Below, piece by piece: positions 33,697-45,786 of a stretch of DNA of 64,000 nt. A model generated the notes under the pieces. It did not search any database and had not been told where the DNA came from. It worked only from the letters and a program-made list of their open reading frames with translations. Within the stretch, counting starts at the first letter, position 1; every line of letters starts with the position of its first letter. The stretch spans positions 20,937,001 to 21,001,000 of the forward strand of contig OY756961.1 of NCBI GenBank assembly GCA_963580455.1, in the 5' to 3' direction. This DNA comes from Euonymus europaeus (taxonomy: Eukaryota > Streptophyta > Magnoliopsida > Celastrales > Celastraceae). A program made the position numbers and the translations under genes.

Positions 33697-36600
33697 TTAA
33701 TCGTACGGATTTTTAAACTTCTTCAAGAGGTCTGGTATGTCATAGCCCAGCATGTCATCAACAGCTTCTATCATTTTAGGCTTCAACTTCTCCAACTTAT
33801 CAAAGTTGTAACCACTTAAAATCTCTCTAAACTGCTCGACATTTGGGAAATCTCCCGGTGGCAGATGAAACTCTCTATGCACCTGCATTACAGATCAAGT
33901 ATTTTTAAAATGCATGACAAAAGAAATCAATTACGTAGGTATACGTTAGAAAGAGATGGTTAAGACCTTTGCGAACTCTTCTTCCAGATTGTCGATAAGC
34001 TTCTGTTGAGCTTTAGTTTTCCCCATCAAAACGGGCATGGCCTTTTTAAGATGACCTATGATATAAGCATGTATCTTGACAGCTCTGGCACGTTTCACGA
34101 ATTCATTGATCTGTGAAAAACAAATGTAATAAGAAATACAATGAAAGAAGCATCTTCAAGGAGAATTTTCATTCATCAAGGAAAATATGTTGCTCGCCTC
34201 ACACACTTTCTAGTTTTTAGAAGGCAAGAAACTATTAGAGTTGTCGAGTAAAAAGGCAAGATTTTAGGTAAAAAGGCAAGATTTTAGGCAAAAAGAAAAA
34301 CACCAAAAAGAACGAACAAAAAGAACTCACTCGACGATCACAGGCTTTCTTTGGAATAGCTTTTAGGTCAGAAAGAATGTTGTCCTGCTCCTTCTCGAAA
34401 AGTTCTTTCCCTATAGGGCCAGCAGCAGCTTCATTTACAGGTTTGTCATTAAATGAGCTGAGATATTCATTACAAACGTTAGCAGAAAAGAATGGTAAAA
34501 GCAAAAAGAAAATGGCTTAACAAAGACAACAACTCATCAGCTGCAAAGCCACTAGGCAACAAATATATTTCAAATATTTTAGACTAGAGAGCCCACCCAA
34601 TGTACACACGCACAACCTCAGGAGTATTGAGAACTTTCCCTAATGACCACATCAAAGCTCCATAAACCCTCATTAGCTGCAAAGAATGGCCAATATAAGC
34701 AGGAGAAACTGCTGACAACTATGAAAATTTCTGTGCACCTAGAGCTGAGGAATAACCAACCAGTTGCACAGATTCTTACTTGTTGAGTATCAACTTGGTC
34801 AGCCTTGTTCAGAACCACACGAATCTTGTCATCATGGCCACGTAAAGAGTAAATCACACGCTTGAATTCATCACTTATATCAAGTTTGTGAGGATCAAAC
34901 AGAAGTAGAATGAGGTCACACTTTGCAGCAAACCATGCTATTACACCAGTAAAATCATATGCCCTCTGAGTTCGTTGCTTCTCACCCGATAAAACTCCAG
35001 GGGTATCCACAAATGTAATGTGCTCCAGAAGCTTCAAAGAAAAACACCAAACAACAAAACAATACACATTTCAGGTGCTGCAGAAGGATAATTCAGGTAA
35101 AAACTGAGGCAATTATAAATTCTAAAAAACTAACTCACAGGATGCGGCATTTGAGAACATTCAAATTTTGACAAAAATGCAGTTCCAAAGGTTGTGAGAC
35201 CACTAAATGGCATGTCTGCTTGGACGGCAATAGTGTTTCCAGGAATACTTCGTTCATCAGGTCCAGACTACATAGAGGCACAGATAGCTATTCAAATAGC
35301 AGCAGAGTTAACAATTTGCATGATGGATAATATATTATATAAATGGAATCAGAAAAACAGGGATAAAAAAGGAAAACAAAATGAGCTGATTAATAAAAAT
35401 TAAGACAGTCATCATCAACCTCTGAATCAGAGTATGGCATAAAACAATGCTACAGTAAATACCTTGAACAAAAGCCTACCCTAGCTAGCCTCCAAAAAAT
35501 AAAAGGTTCCAAAAGACACGAGTGCTAATTCGATGCAGGGAAAAACTAAAACACGTCCCCTAGATTTTCTGCACAATGGCCTTTTTAATAGTTGTCCCAT
35601 TTTCGTACTCTCAATTGGTTCTTGAGCCCAACTTCCATGCTAGCTAAAAGGCTGTTCAACCAACCTTGCCTACTCAGAAAATTGCATAAGCACAATAATA
35701 TCCAAAAGCAACACTTTTTCACTCAGGCAATAAAGCCAAGTTCATTTTGCTTCGTAGCAACCAAAACAGCAAGAACTGATACATACACTACAATATTCCA
35801 AAGAGCAATGACCGAAAGTTAAAAGATAGTTACTTGAAAGAGAAAAGAAAGCTCTCTTTAGAAGTAGTTTGTAGGTGCCTTGATATAAAGGTAGCCACCC
35901 AAATAAACAACACTCACAACATCAAAAGTTATGGGTGACATGATTAACATTAACGTAGAAAATTTCAAATTGTCAACAGCGATAATATAACAAAAATTGC
36001 AAGTACCATCACAACAACAAATCTGTCTGTGGTTGGCTCAGGTCCAATATGAGCTCCTGTTATAGCAAACGAGAAAAGGGCAAAAAATGAGAACTAATAT
36101 AATAATGAAGTCAACAAACTCCTGCCCTTAGGGCAAGGTGCTGAGGAGCAAAATTGGCTTGTGTGGTCAATCTCCTCACCACCCTTCCCCAAGGGCAGGA
36201 GTTCATATTCCTATCCCTGTTTAATAATATTAACTTAAAAAAAAAAAAAACACATGTAACTAGTTTCTTAGTATGTGAGGGGGAAGAGAGAGACTCACCC
36301 GGATAATTGCAATTGAGCAAATGCTTAATGAATGTAGTTTTTCCGGTGGAGTATTGGCCCAAAAGCATTACCATTGGTTTTGCATCAAAATCACTATTTG
36401 TCTGCAGAGAAACAGTATATCAACATCAATGTGTCAGTCATTATTATTATTAAACGTGGTATCTGTTCAATTAAACTTCACTTTTCAGTATATCCAACAA
36501 AAGATGAAACAGAACATTTTGAATGTATTCTCAGCAAAAGTATTTCTTTCTCACCAGTAATGGCGATACAAAGTCGTTAAAATGATAGGTAACTTCCAGA

Positions 36601-38734
36601 GGCTTCAGCTTTTGAATGTACAGTCTCTTCAAGCCATCTATGATTGATGTGACAGAGGATAAAGGTACCTGGAAAAATAACATGAGAAAAGGTTGCGTTA
36701 CACTAGACAGGAAGTGTAAGCACTCATATGCCAAAGAGACAGAAAAATCTATCTTTCCCATAATGAGGAGAAATTGTAAAATCACACAACAACACAAAGC
36801 ACAAACTAAATTTTTTATCTCCATTATAGAAAAGACATACATTAATGCACATGTATAACCTCACTAATCTACAAGTAACTACAAGTAACTATTTCCTACA
36901 TAATATTAGGCCAACATAAAGAATTGCCCAAACTCCTAATAGGATTTGGTACTACAAATCATCCAATTTCTATGAACCAGTGGACCCTTTAAAAAGTGTA
37001 TTGAACTCTCCACCAAACAACCTTAAGACAAAAAATAAACAATAAACCATGGAACCGAACGGAAGATATACACCAAGTTGAGACAGCACATGCTATTCCA
37101 AGGTTGATACAACTAAAAGTCTGAAAGTGATTCTAAGAATGTAGGAGCAAACATAAGATTACTAAGCTAACCTTTTTCGATGTCTTTGAAGAAAACCAAT
37201 TTGCTGAAGGTGATGTTTTCACTTGGGAACTACCTGCATCACTGTCAATCCAGATGTACAATCGAACAGAAATATAGAAAGAAAAATAGCAATGCCAAGC
37301 TCATAGTTTGTTAATTCGAGAATCATTTTACCAACTAGATCATTAACACTCGTCTTTGACGAACGCTTTTTCTGTAAAAATTAGACAGAAACATGAAAAC
37401 TGCAACATTAGTAAATGAGTGAGTTGTAAGAGGTAACGATGGGAAAGAAAAGTTAAACTACCTCCAATAGTGCATCTAAACCTTCCATCGCTGGAGGTTT
37501 CACATCTTTTAAGTCAACTAAAAAAATATAGAAAGATATTACAGTTAAATGTGTATGAAGTTCTTTAAAAAAATCAATGACTACCCAATATGTGATAAAG
37601 AATCAAACTTAAACAGCTCACCATCACTGTTCAGAAGGTCATGTGTTATTTCATGTCCAGCTTGTGCTAGAGATACTAGCTGCACATTAAGACAGCCAAA
37701 AAAAAAAAAATCAAGCCATATAAGAAATGGACTACCATCACAATTCACAATGACAAAATACAATAATCACACCTGCATGGCACTAATGAACTCTTTAAAA
37801 CCAAGATAACCCTGTCGCTTGGAATCCGCAATTGCCCAAACCTTCATTGACAAGAAAAGGGTACACTTGGTCAACATTATGCAAAACAATGATTCCCTCA
37901 ATATGTTTAACATGTCCAAATAATAACATGAAAAGCAAAGATGAAAGATAGATTTGAAGTTAGTAGGACAATATTTAGTATGTTTCCTTGAAAAAAATAA
38001 GTCAAGGACTAAAAAGGACCTATAAAGGGAGTAACACAAGAATTCGTGATAAAAATAACAATATTTAAATCCTAAACCCAGTAAAAGTAACCTTCACCCG
38101 AAACCCCACCACATAATGTACCATTGATTAGGCAATATATCTCATTCCAGAAGGCCAAGGTATTCATGTCATAAGATGCCTAATTTAGGGTAAGTAACGT
38201 CAATACATGTTAATCCATTCAATCTTCCCATGCTCTTTTCACTTCAAAACATCATCTAAACCGCTATTTTACCTATTCAAATTAGTTCTACTACAATAAT
38301 CATAAAAATCTCCCCAAAAACATCAAAACTATGATCTCGAAACGACGAATGCTATTAAGGTATCCAGCAAAACCATAGCCGATTAGTCACTTCCCCAAAA
38401 ACACCACAAAAACTTGACAAGAAGGAAATGGAGAAAATTTGCAAGAGAGGCAAAACCTGCTTGAGATCCTGTCGAGACAAATTAGACATGGCGAAGAACT
38501 TTGTAGCATCATTACCCGAAACGCGCCCATCTCCATCTAAATAAAAAATAATAATAATAAAGCAGTGTTCACCCAAATAACCACAACAACAAAAAAGCTC
38601 AAATTCAAAGCGAAACACAAAAAACGATTATCTAACCCTCAATACGTACCAGAATCAGTGTAATTGAACCACTGCTGGTAGATCCTATGATGCTCCTTGG
38701 AGCAAGAACTGATTGGATCAAAATCTACTTCCAT
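33697..38734 (-). CDS. EHD1: EH domain-containing dynamin-like ATPase EHD1 (544 aa)
   Basis: Sixteen exons with matching phases rebuild 544 residues, the length expected for plant EHD1: 38734-38650, 38536-38457, 37841-37773, 37679-37622, 37517-37462, 37371-37332, 37233-37172, 36668-36555, 36401-36299, 36056-36007, 35267-35139, 35031-34780, 34676-34597, 34457-34331, 34110-33967 and 33882-33697. EHD proteins remodel membranes in endocytosis and recycling. As in plants generally, the EH domain with its EF-hands is N-terminal ([20 protein letters not shown]). The nucleotide-binding motifs are GQYSTGKT (203-210), DTPG (291-294) and NKAD (357-360). The helical C-terminal part ends [10 protein letters not shown]. 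No breaks were found. A SINE-like insert lies in intron 9. Confidence 0.96.
36117..36250 (+). mobile_element. possible SINE in EHD1 intron 9
   Basis: A 134-bp segment ends in 14 A residues (36237-36250). It contains a box-A-like TTAGGGCAAGGTGCTGAGG and a box-B-like GTTCATATTCC at tRNA-like spacing. Its first 87 bp form a hairpin (AACTCCTGCCCTT at the start, AAGGGCAGGAGTT at 36191-36203). The tRNA-derived reading is inferred; no target duplication was found. Confidence 0.45.
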
Positions 38735-39634
38735 AACCTCGATAGGATTGGACCCAAAACGAAGCCTTTTTCTAGAAAGACCCTTCTTTTAATTTCTTAT
38801 TTGTTCTGTTTTCATTCTTGGAAAGGCGAGAGTAGAGATTTTTGGAATGTTTCTAAAATAGTGGTTATTACTTCTAACTAATTACGAGATAATTACGAGA
38901 GTTGCGGTTTTGAATGGCTTTTAGCAGAGGTTTTTTAAATAGTTTAATTTAATTCTTGAGTAAATATTAAAGTATCGATTTTTAAGATTTTTAAAAATAT
39001 TACATTATAATTATATCCATAGAATTTAAGGGGAAGAGAATCAAAAGCACAGAAAAATAAGACAGTGAGAAGATGAGATAAAGAGAAGGCGCAACGGAGA
39101 GTATTTCACATAATTGATCGATGCTAAAAAAACGAGAGAAGAGCGATGCGAGAATAAGATTGATGTGAGAATAAATAAGATAAGAAATTTTAAAACTTTC
39201 AAAATGTCTCAATTTGGGATGTTTTCAAAATCGGTCAAATTAACATTACATTGAAAATGAGGAGTTTTTAAACCTTTCAAAACCTATGTCCCAAAAATGT
39301 AAATAAGTAAGGGTTTTTAAAACCCCTAATTGCCAGCCACTTAAAAAATATCTCATTCCCAATTTCCAACACGAGCCTAACCAAAGACGACGAGTTCGAG
39401 TTTAAAATTTGTCGTTTCGTTCAAATCTCTCATTTCTAGTCTTCCAACTAGAGCCTAAGCGAAGAAGACAAGTTCTAGTTTAAAGTTTGTCATTTCATTC
39501 AAAGTAGGTAGACGTTTTTCACAATAATAAAATTTATCAACATGTGGGCAAGGGTCGGTTCCGGTGAAAAATGATTATTTTTCAATAAAATATTGTATTT
39601 TTCTATTTTCAATCCTCTAAGTTGTGTATATACT
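38735..39634. other. upstream region of EHD1, no other gene
   Basis: The EHD1 leader and promoter, followed by AT-rich DNA. A 78-bp tandem duplication lies at 39366-39520 (listed separately). Confidence 0.4.
39366..39520. repeat. 78-bp tandem duplication
   Basis: CCAACACGAGCCTAACC (39366) and CCAACTAGAGCCTAAGC (39444) start two diverged copies that remain similar through GTTTAAAATTTGTCGTTTC. Confidence 0.7.
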
Positions 39635-39952
39635 TAGGGGTGACAAAATTATGTCCGAAATTTGGGACCGATTTGTGTTTGGACACAGAAGACTGATTTG
39701 TCCAACCCATATTAAACTAAGTTTGGTCCAAACACAACAAATTTGTTTGTTTTAAAATCGGGTTAGGGACCTTAGGGTCCAAATACAAACAACTTGTTTG
39801 ATTTAGTTATCTGAACTATAACTTGGATTGAATTATTATTCGATTTATGTCCAAAAATCTAAACAAATTTGAGTCTAGACATGTAAATATCTCGTAAGCA
39901 CCCTATGTTATCCAACCTAGATCGACCCATACCCAAATTTTTGTCACCCTTA
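39635..39952. mobile_element. hAT-type MITE, family B, copy 1
   Basis: Termini TAGGGGTGACAAAATT and AATTTTTGTCACCCTTA are inverted repeats; 318 bp, non-coding. The probable 8-bp duplication in AT-rich flanks is imperfect. Its right end matches, in reverse complement, the left end of the element at 56392. Confidence 0.75.
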
Positions 39953-40487
39953 AATATATATGGAGAATGGATACGAACACACAAAACAAACTGTAAGCCG
40001 ATGTCATAAATTGAAATTTATGATTGATGCATTTTGAGCCAAAATTTACTCAAATTTACTGCAATGACTTATTTTGTTATTATAATTGAAAAAAACATAT
40101 TTGGTACCATGCGATTTGAGTTTGTAATATAGGGTAAGTCAATTTTTAATCATCGAAAGGTTTTTTATTTTTAATTTCGTCACTAAATGTTGAAACATTA
40201 CATGTCAGTAATCCAAAGTTCTGATTTGTTCTAATATGATAACCCGGTCAGTTTTTATTGGCAGTCAACGAGCTGATGTGACGTATTGACCGTTAAGGAA
40301 TCATTAAAATTAGCTAACTAGACGTAACAATATCGAGTATCGATGCTGACGTGACATAAATGGGAAAAATTTCAAAAGGCTGGAATTAGCTAATTTTTTT
40401 ATATAATCTAGACCTTCCATTTGTTGCATTTTTAAATTACATCAATCTCAACATCAATTTGTTTAAGCCTAAATCAATCAAAACCTT

Positions 40488-40742
40488 TAGGCTCTGCTTG
40501 ATATATCATAAATGACTGTAAATGAGGGGTTTTTAAGTGATGAGAAATGAGAGGTTTTAAAAATCTTACTTGTTTACATTTTAAGAACACCGATTTAAGG
40601 GTGTTTTTTAAACCCCTCAGAATCAATGTAGTGTAAATTTGATAGGAATTGGGTGTTTTGAAAACACTCCAAAACCGATCAAAGCCGCTACTTTAAAAAC
40701 ACCTCATTTCCTCTACCCATGATTGCCAAACAGAGCCTAAAA
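40488..40742. mobile_element. MITE with GGCTCTG termini
   Basis: Ends TTTAGGCTCTGCTTG and CCAAACAGAGCCTAAA form inverted repeats around 255 bp of AT-rich DNA containing further inverted words (GTTTTTTAAACCCC, GGGGTTTTTAAG). No coding capacity. A Harbinger-like TWA target is possible but not proven. Confidence 0.65.
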
Positions 40743-42965
40743 TCCCTCTATAGGGACACTTCCTCATTCCTCAAAGCCTCACCTCCCCCTCTCATCCTCG
40801 ATTATGACTATTTAAGCATCATTGAATTCATCCATTTGTTTAAACATAATCAATAAAAACCTCTGAGTAGGAAAACTCAGGCAATGATCATCATACCACT
40901 ACCTCAAATAAGTTCCATGTTGCAAGGGCTACATCCTCCAAACAAGTTTTGACCGAAGAGACATCCGGAGGTGAACATTCAGTATTGACCCATGAAGGAC
41001 CCTAATGGATTAATCTTGACCGGAGTACTTGAGTGCAAGTTGACCTTGGTTGTGAGTTTACTTTGTTCTGTCATGTACTTGAGGGGCAATCATCTTAGAT
41101 TCGGCGCTAACTCGTCACCCAATTGTATTCTTTCTGTCGTTGCCATGTGGTCCACCTTCACCATGGTGGAGTACAATGAATCTAGTCATAAGAATTGGAG
41201 AACACTTGGGCCATCTCTATGTGATTCAAATAAGAAAAATGAACGAATGTTTCATCGGAGAGGACTCGAGATGATTTGGATCTGATTTTGCAATTTGTAA
41301 TTTTTGGAAATATCAATTGTAATTTTTGATCTAATTTTTCTTTGGGTATTGGTTTAGGTTGTTCGATCAAACTATTATGGATATAACTTTACCATTTGTA
41401 ATTTTATTTAACAATAATTATTTTCCACTTTAGAAAATATCATACCACACAAGCATGCAGTTAAAATCAAAGAGCCTAGTCGGCGCGTTGACTGAAAATG
41501 AAAAGATGCCCGAGTAATCGTTGACGAAATTGGAAAATCAAAATTCTTTTTTTGACCAAAAGTTGACCCTATAATATACACAATAAAATTGTGTTGCACC
41601 TAACTAAAGAGAGTTTTGTGAGTAACCAAAGACTTCATTAGAACTTTAAAACAACCATAAACCATTCAACAATTATGGTATTATAAAAAAATGGTATATC
41701 TTTCTTTCTATCGTAATCCTATTCAAGATCGACATATCAAGACCTATATATAAATTTTCAAGAATTGGGGTCGTATGCTGGCAAGTTCCACAGTTCTTTT
41801 TCATACTCGCATAAATCATCATTTCATCTAACCTATGCGAGGCCATGCAAAATGACAACATATTTCATCAGTTGGTTTTCTCTACCATCTCAATTGTTCC
41901 GTGTGTTGTCATTTCTAGAGAGTGCCTCGAAAATTCAATGATCACGCGAGCCTACATAGAGAATGAATCGGAGGTTCATGCATCTACTTTTGTTGGCTAT
42001 TTTGTCTTGCTTGGCTTTGAATTGTGCACGGAGAAAAAATTGAGGTTCATGCATTTCATCTTGCTACCTTCTTTTCTCTTGCTTGTATTTGAATTGTGCT
42101 TCGGTAGTTACATGTGTTCTTGATGCCTTTGTCTACGCCAATCTTGCTAAGGTTGTGAGGTTCGCCAAGTCAATCTTTCAATTGCTCTTATTCTCTAAGC
42201 ATTGTTGGTTTGGGTGCTTTGTTTGCTTCCTTAATAGGGTCTGTTTGCCTTTGGTTGTGGTTATTCATATTTTTTAGTTTCATTCAATCCTGGTTTGTAT
42301 TTCTTATTCACTATTTTTGTTTATGTTCTTCTCCATGTGTTATTGTTTTGGGTGTTGTTTGTCGATTATTGGAGTTTGTTGTGTTTGGGTGATTCGATTT
42401 GCTTATTTGTCAGTCTTATTGGCCTTCGTCTGTTGTGTATTCTTGCTATGTTTTTGCTTCTTAAGTTTATTAGGCATTCTTTGTGGTTTAAACTTGCTTG
42501 GTTCATCTTATTTGGGTTTGCGCCTAGGTTATGACATGTTTCAGCATTTCTATTCTCTTCGCTATTTCATTTTGCTTCTATATGGGTCTTTGAAGTTTAT
42601 TTCTACTACATGATTTTCTTAGTGAATTGTCTCATGGGTTCTCATTTGTTAAAGGTGTTTGTTTTTCATGTCAACTAACTCATCACTCTGTTGGGTGCTC
42701 TCTATATTTGTAATATATACTAATCTATAGGACAAAGTATCAAGATAATATTTCTTAACATTGTGTTGATCTCATATTTACAATCTCTCTTTTTTTTTAC
42801 TATAATTAACAGTAAATCCCGCAATTGTCTTTGATCAGTATTGGTTCTTGTTTTGCTTAGAATTTTATGGGTTGATAAAAATAACCTAACCAAATTGATA
42901 GGGGTGGATACTAATATGGTTAGGTCGTTGTAATTTACAAATATGATAGCTATGAAATCTAAGAT
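40743..42965. other. gene-poor stretch, no feature supported
   Basis: Short overlapping frames occur (for example 41845-42613), but they are T-rich and hydrophobic in several frames at once, as expected from base composition. Nothing recognisable was found. Confidence 0.35.
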
Positions 42966-42975
42966 TATACTTATA

Positions 42976-45179
42976 CGCCTCTGCTCGTAGGCAGGATCCC
43001 GCAAATATACATCCCTGAGAGTTCCGTTACTGGCTCTCCTATTAAATCGGATGGCCAGTGCATATTTTTTAATAAAAAATAATTAATTCATAAAAAATTT
43101 CCAAATTAGATTCTATCTCCTTGACTTTTTCAGTTTCTCTGTATCTCCTTAACTTTCTTCCAAATAGGCGAGTCACTTTCCCACCCCGATCCCTTCTCAT
43201 CTCTCTGACCGGCGATTCTCACTCTCAACCCAAAACTCATCTTTCGCTTACCTTTAATCGGAGATTCCTAATCAAGAACCTGGAAGATTTGGGCTTCTCG
43301 ATTCCCTCTGTCAATCGAAAACCCATTTTTCTTGGCACACAGGTAGGGTTGTGAATTGTTGTGCTTGTGTACAAGGAGGAGACGACGTGCCTCTTGCCTA
43401 CCTTGTTGGATTTGGATTGTTTTGTGTTGAATCGGTTCTCGCTATCTGGGTTATGCATGTTATGGATAATAAATTGTTTGGATTCTTAGTTTAGTACAGA
43501 TTCTAGCCATTACAATGCTCATGTGTGCATTTGTATTTGTATCTATTGTAACCAACAAATTGAAACCAGTAATATTTGGTTGAGTCTAGCTTTTGGAGTC
43601 GACTATTATTCTTAGTTTAGTCCCTTTCTTGATTCTATAACCACCAATTTTCTCATTTTTTGCTTGGTGCTCTACATTTTTTTGTTTTGTTTGACAAACT
43701 GATGCCAATTGGAGGTTTTTGTATTTATTTTGTGATCTCTGTTGGTGTTAATTTGGCTCTATCAAAAAATTATGCTTTTATGCAATTAAGGTGTTTGTGC
43801 CTATGTGACTTACACCATTTGTAGACCTACATTTTTTTTTTGATAACAGACGTACACCATTTTTTTTATAACAAACTAGACTTGCACCATTTTTTGGAAT
43901 TAGGAAAAGTTTCATACTAAGTAATTTATCATAACTCATAACTTCCTGCTGCTGAAATTCAGTTGTGTGTTTGTGTTTATTTACTCCCTTTGCATCTCTG
44001 TGTAGAAGAGATTATGGTATGAGTATGAGCATGTTGTCCAAATAGTTTTGTGCTATCACCACTAGGTCCCTGAATTCACTTTCATAAAATAAATTTGACA
44101 TTGTAAACTGGGCAACACAAAAACAGACAACATAAAACCAATTTCAAACCAGCTACCACAAAAACAACCATCACATAACCAAAATTTCAATTCCAAACTA
44201 GATAAAAACAACCATCGCCTAACCAAATTCCAATTTCAATTCCAAACCAGATAAAAACAGTCATCACTTAACCAAAATTTCAATTCCAATAACAACCCAA
44301 CTAAAAACAGTCATCACTAATTTCTTGCAAAATAAAAGCAATTTATAACTCCTATAGATTGCACACTATAACCAAAATGTTTTTACATATGCTTACTGGC
44401 CTCAAACACAATGATCATTCTGCAAGCAATAATACAATTCAGAGGACTTGAAATACATGAGAAGTTGAAGAAACATATTCCTTTCAAATAATTTCATTGT
44501 ATTTGTTTGTCTTTGAGGAATAATTATGAACACTAAAACCAGCTAACCTAGTATATTCATTGTAAAAAATCTGAGCTTCTTCAACTGAATCAAACTCTTG
44601 TCCTATTTTTGAAAAAATTTCAACTACCACTGGAGGCACAAATTGATGAACGTTGTTTGATGAAGAACCCAAATCACCTTCCTCAGCAGAATGCAATTCC
44701 CTATCCATACTCAACATATAAATTCTTCAAATTACAAAAGCAGATAAATTTTACTAGTTTGGGCACTCAGCTGATCGAAACTCATACTGCTTGCCTGGCT
44801 GATCGAAACAAACAATGCCTGCCTAGCTGAGACATAAACCCACACTGCCTGCATAACTAACTGAAACCAAAGTTGTCACCAATCGGAGGAGAAGAGAGGG
44901 AATCAGGGTGCGCCTAAAATTGAGGAATGAGAGAGAGACAGATGAAGATAGGAAGCTACAAATTCATAACTCCATATCAGAATCGTCGATTTTGGGTTGA
45001 GTAGCGCTCGCCAATCTGAGTAGCAGAGAATCGGGGGAGAGAGTGAGATAAATAAAAAAAATTCAATCAAATAATTTTTATATATAAAAAAATAGATCTG
45101 GTGTCCATTTAAATGGACAGCCAGAAAATGGGATCCTGCATATAAACTTAGATGTGGGATCCGTCTCTGAGCATTTGTC
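42976..45179. mobile_element. MULE-like element with 10-bp target duplication
   Basis: TATACTTATA directly flanks both sides (42966-42975 and 45180-45189). Inside, the two ends are imperfect inverted repeats over about 100 bp: both carry GCTC, GGATCCC, and a GGCTNTCC...GGNNNCCAG stretch followed by T/A runs. The 2.2-kb interior holds only a FAR1-domain fragment, so it is a deletion derivative. A 9-10-bp duplication together with a FAR1-type domain fits the Mutator superfamily. Confidence 0.82.
44484..44717 (-). pseudogene. FAR1-type DNA-binding domain fragment
   Basis: The frame from ATG 44717 encodes 77 residues with GQEFDSVEEAQIFYNEYTRL and AGFSVHNYSS, the start of the FAR1 zinc-finger DNA-binding domain found in FAR1/FHY3 proteins and their transposase relatives. 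The Cys/His ligands and the transposase core are absent. It lies inside the MULE-like element and probably belongs to it. Confidence 0.75.
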
Positions 45180-45380
45180 TATACTTATATTATCCATTAG
45201 TGAACTTGGTGGGAATTTGTTTTGTATAGCTAATTAAACTCAAAACTTTGTTTTAGTTTTTCCTACCCTACATATCTATAAACATTCAATAACTTGATGT
45301 TTTATAAATTCTAGGTTTATGCTAATTTTCTTGGTATTGTCGAATATTGTGTAGTTGTTATAGCCACCGATTAGCACACT

Positions 45381-45751
45381 TAGGGGTCGGCATCGGCCGA
45401 GTCGGGCTTTGCGAAAAAACTTGAGTCCAAGCTTGGCCTAGGCCCAAGAAATTCAGACTTTCGGGCCGAACCTCGAGGCTTGTGAATTCGGCTCCGGTTT
45501 TAACTATTTTTATCATATATATTAATTAAATAATCAATTTTTAAAATTTAAAATTTAATTATATATATGACCTTATAGTGCAATATATATGTATGTCATT
45601 TTCGGGCCCAGAAATGAGGCCTAGGCCCACCCAAGGTCTAGGGTCGGGCTGCCCAAGCCTAATGTCATTTTGAATTTGGGTCGGGCTTTGTCTCGTGGGC
45701 CCAGGGCGAGCTCGGGTCGAACCTAAGCCCGCGGCCCTTTGGTGACCCTTA
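45381..45751. mobile_element. non-autonomous hAT-like MITE, copy 2
   Basis: Begins TAGGGGTC and ends GACCCTTA; AGCACACT (45373-45380) and AGAACACT (45752-45759) form an 8-bp target duplication with one mismatch. It shares GGCCTAGGCCCAAGAA, a TTTTTATCATATATA core and the right end with the element at 14597-15036. It appears to have landed beside or within the hAT transposase relic that follows. Confidence 0.85.
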
Positions 45752-45786
45752 AGAACACTTAATAAGTTTGAATCTACACAACACAC

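Noticed and set aside
40116..40400. Segment resembling a MULE terminal repeat (CACTAAAT, GCTGATGTGACG words)
   Set aside because: No partner repeat was found in the following 1.5 kb.
41845..42613. Several overlapping plus-strand frames of about 60-100 residues
   Set aside because: All are T-rich, so Phe/Leu/Cys-rich in every frame; no shared domain or splice structure.
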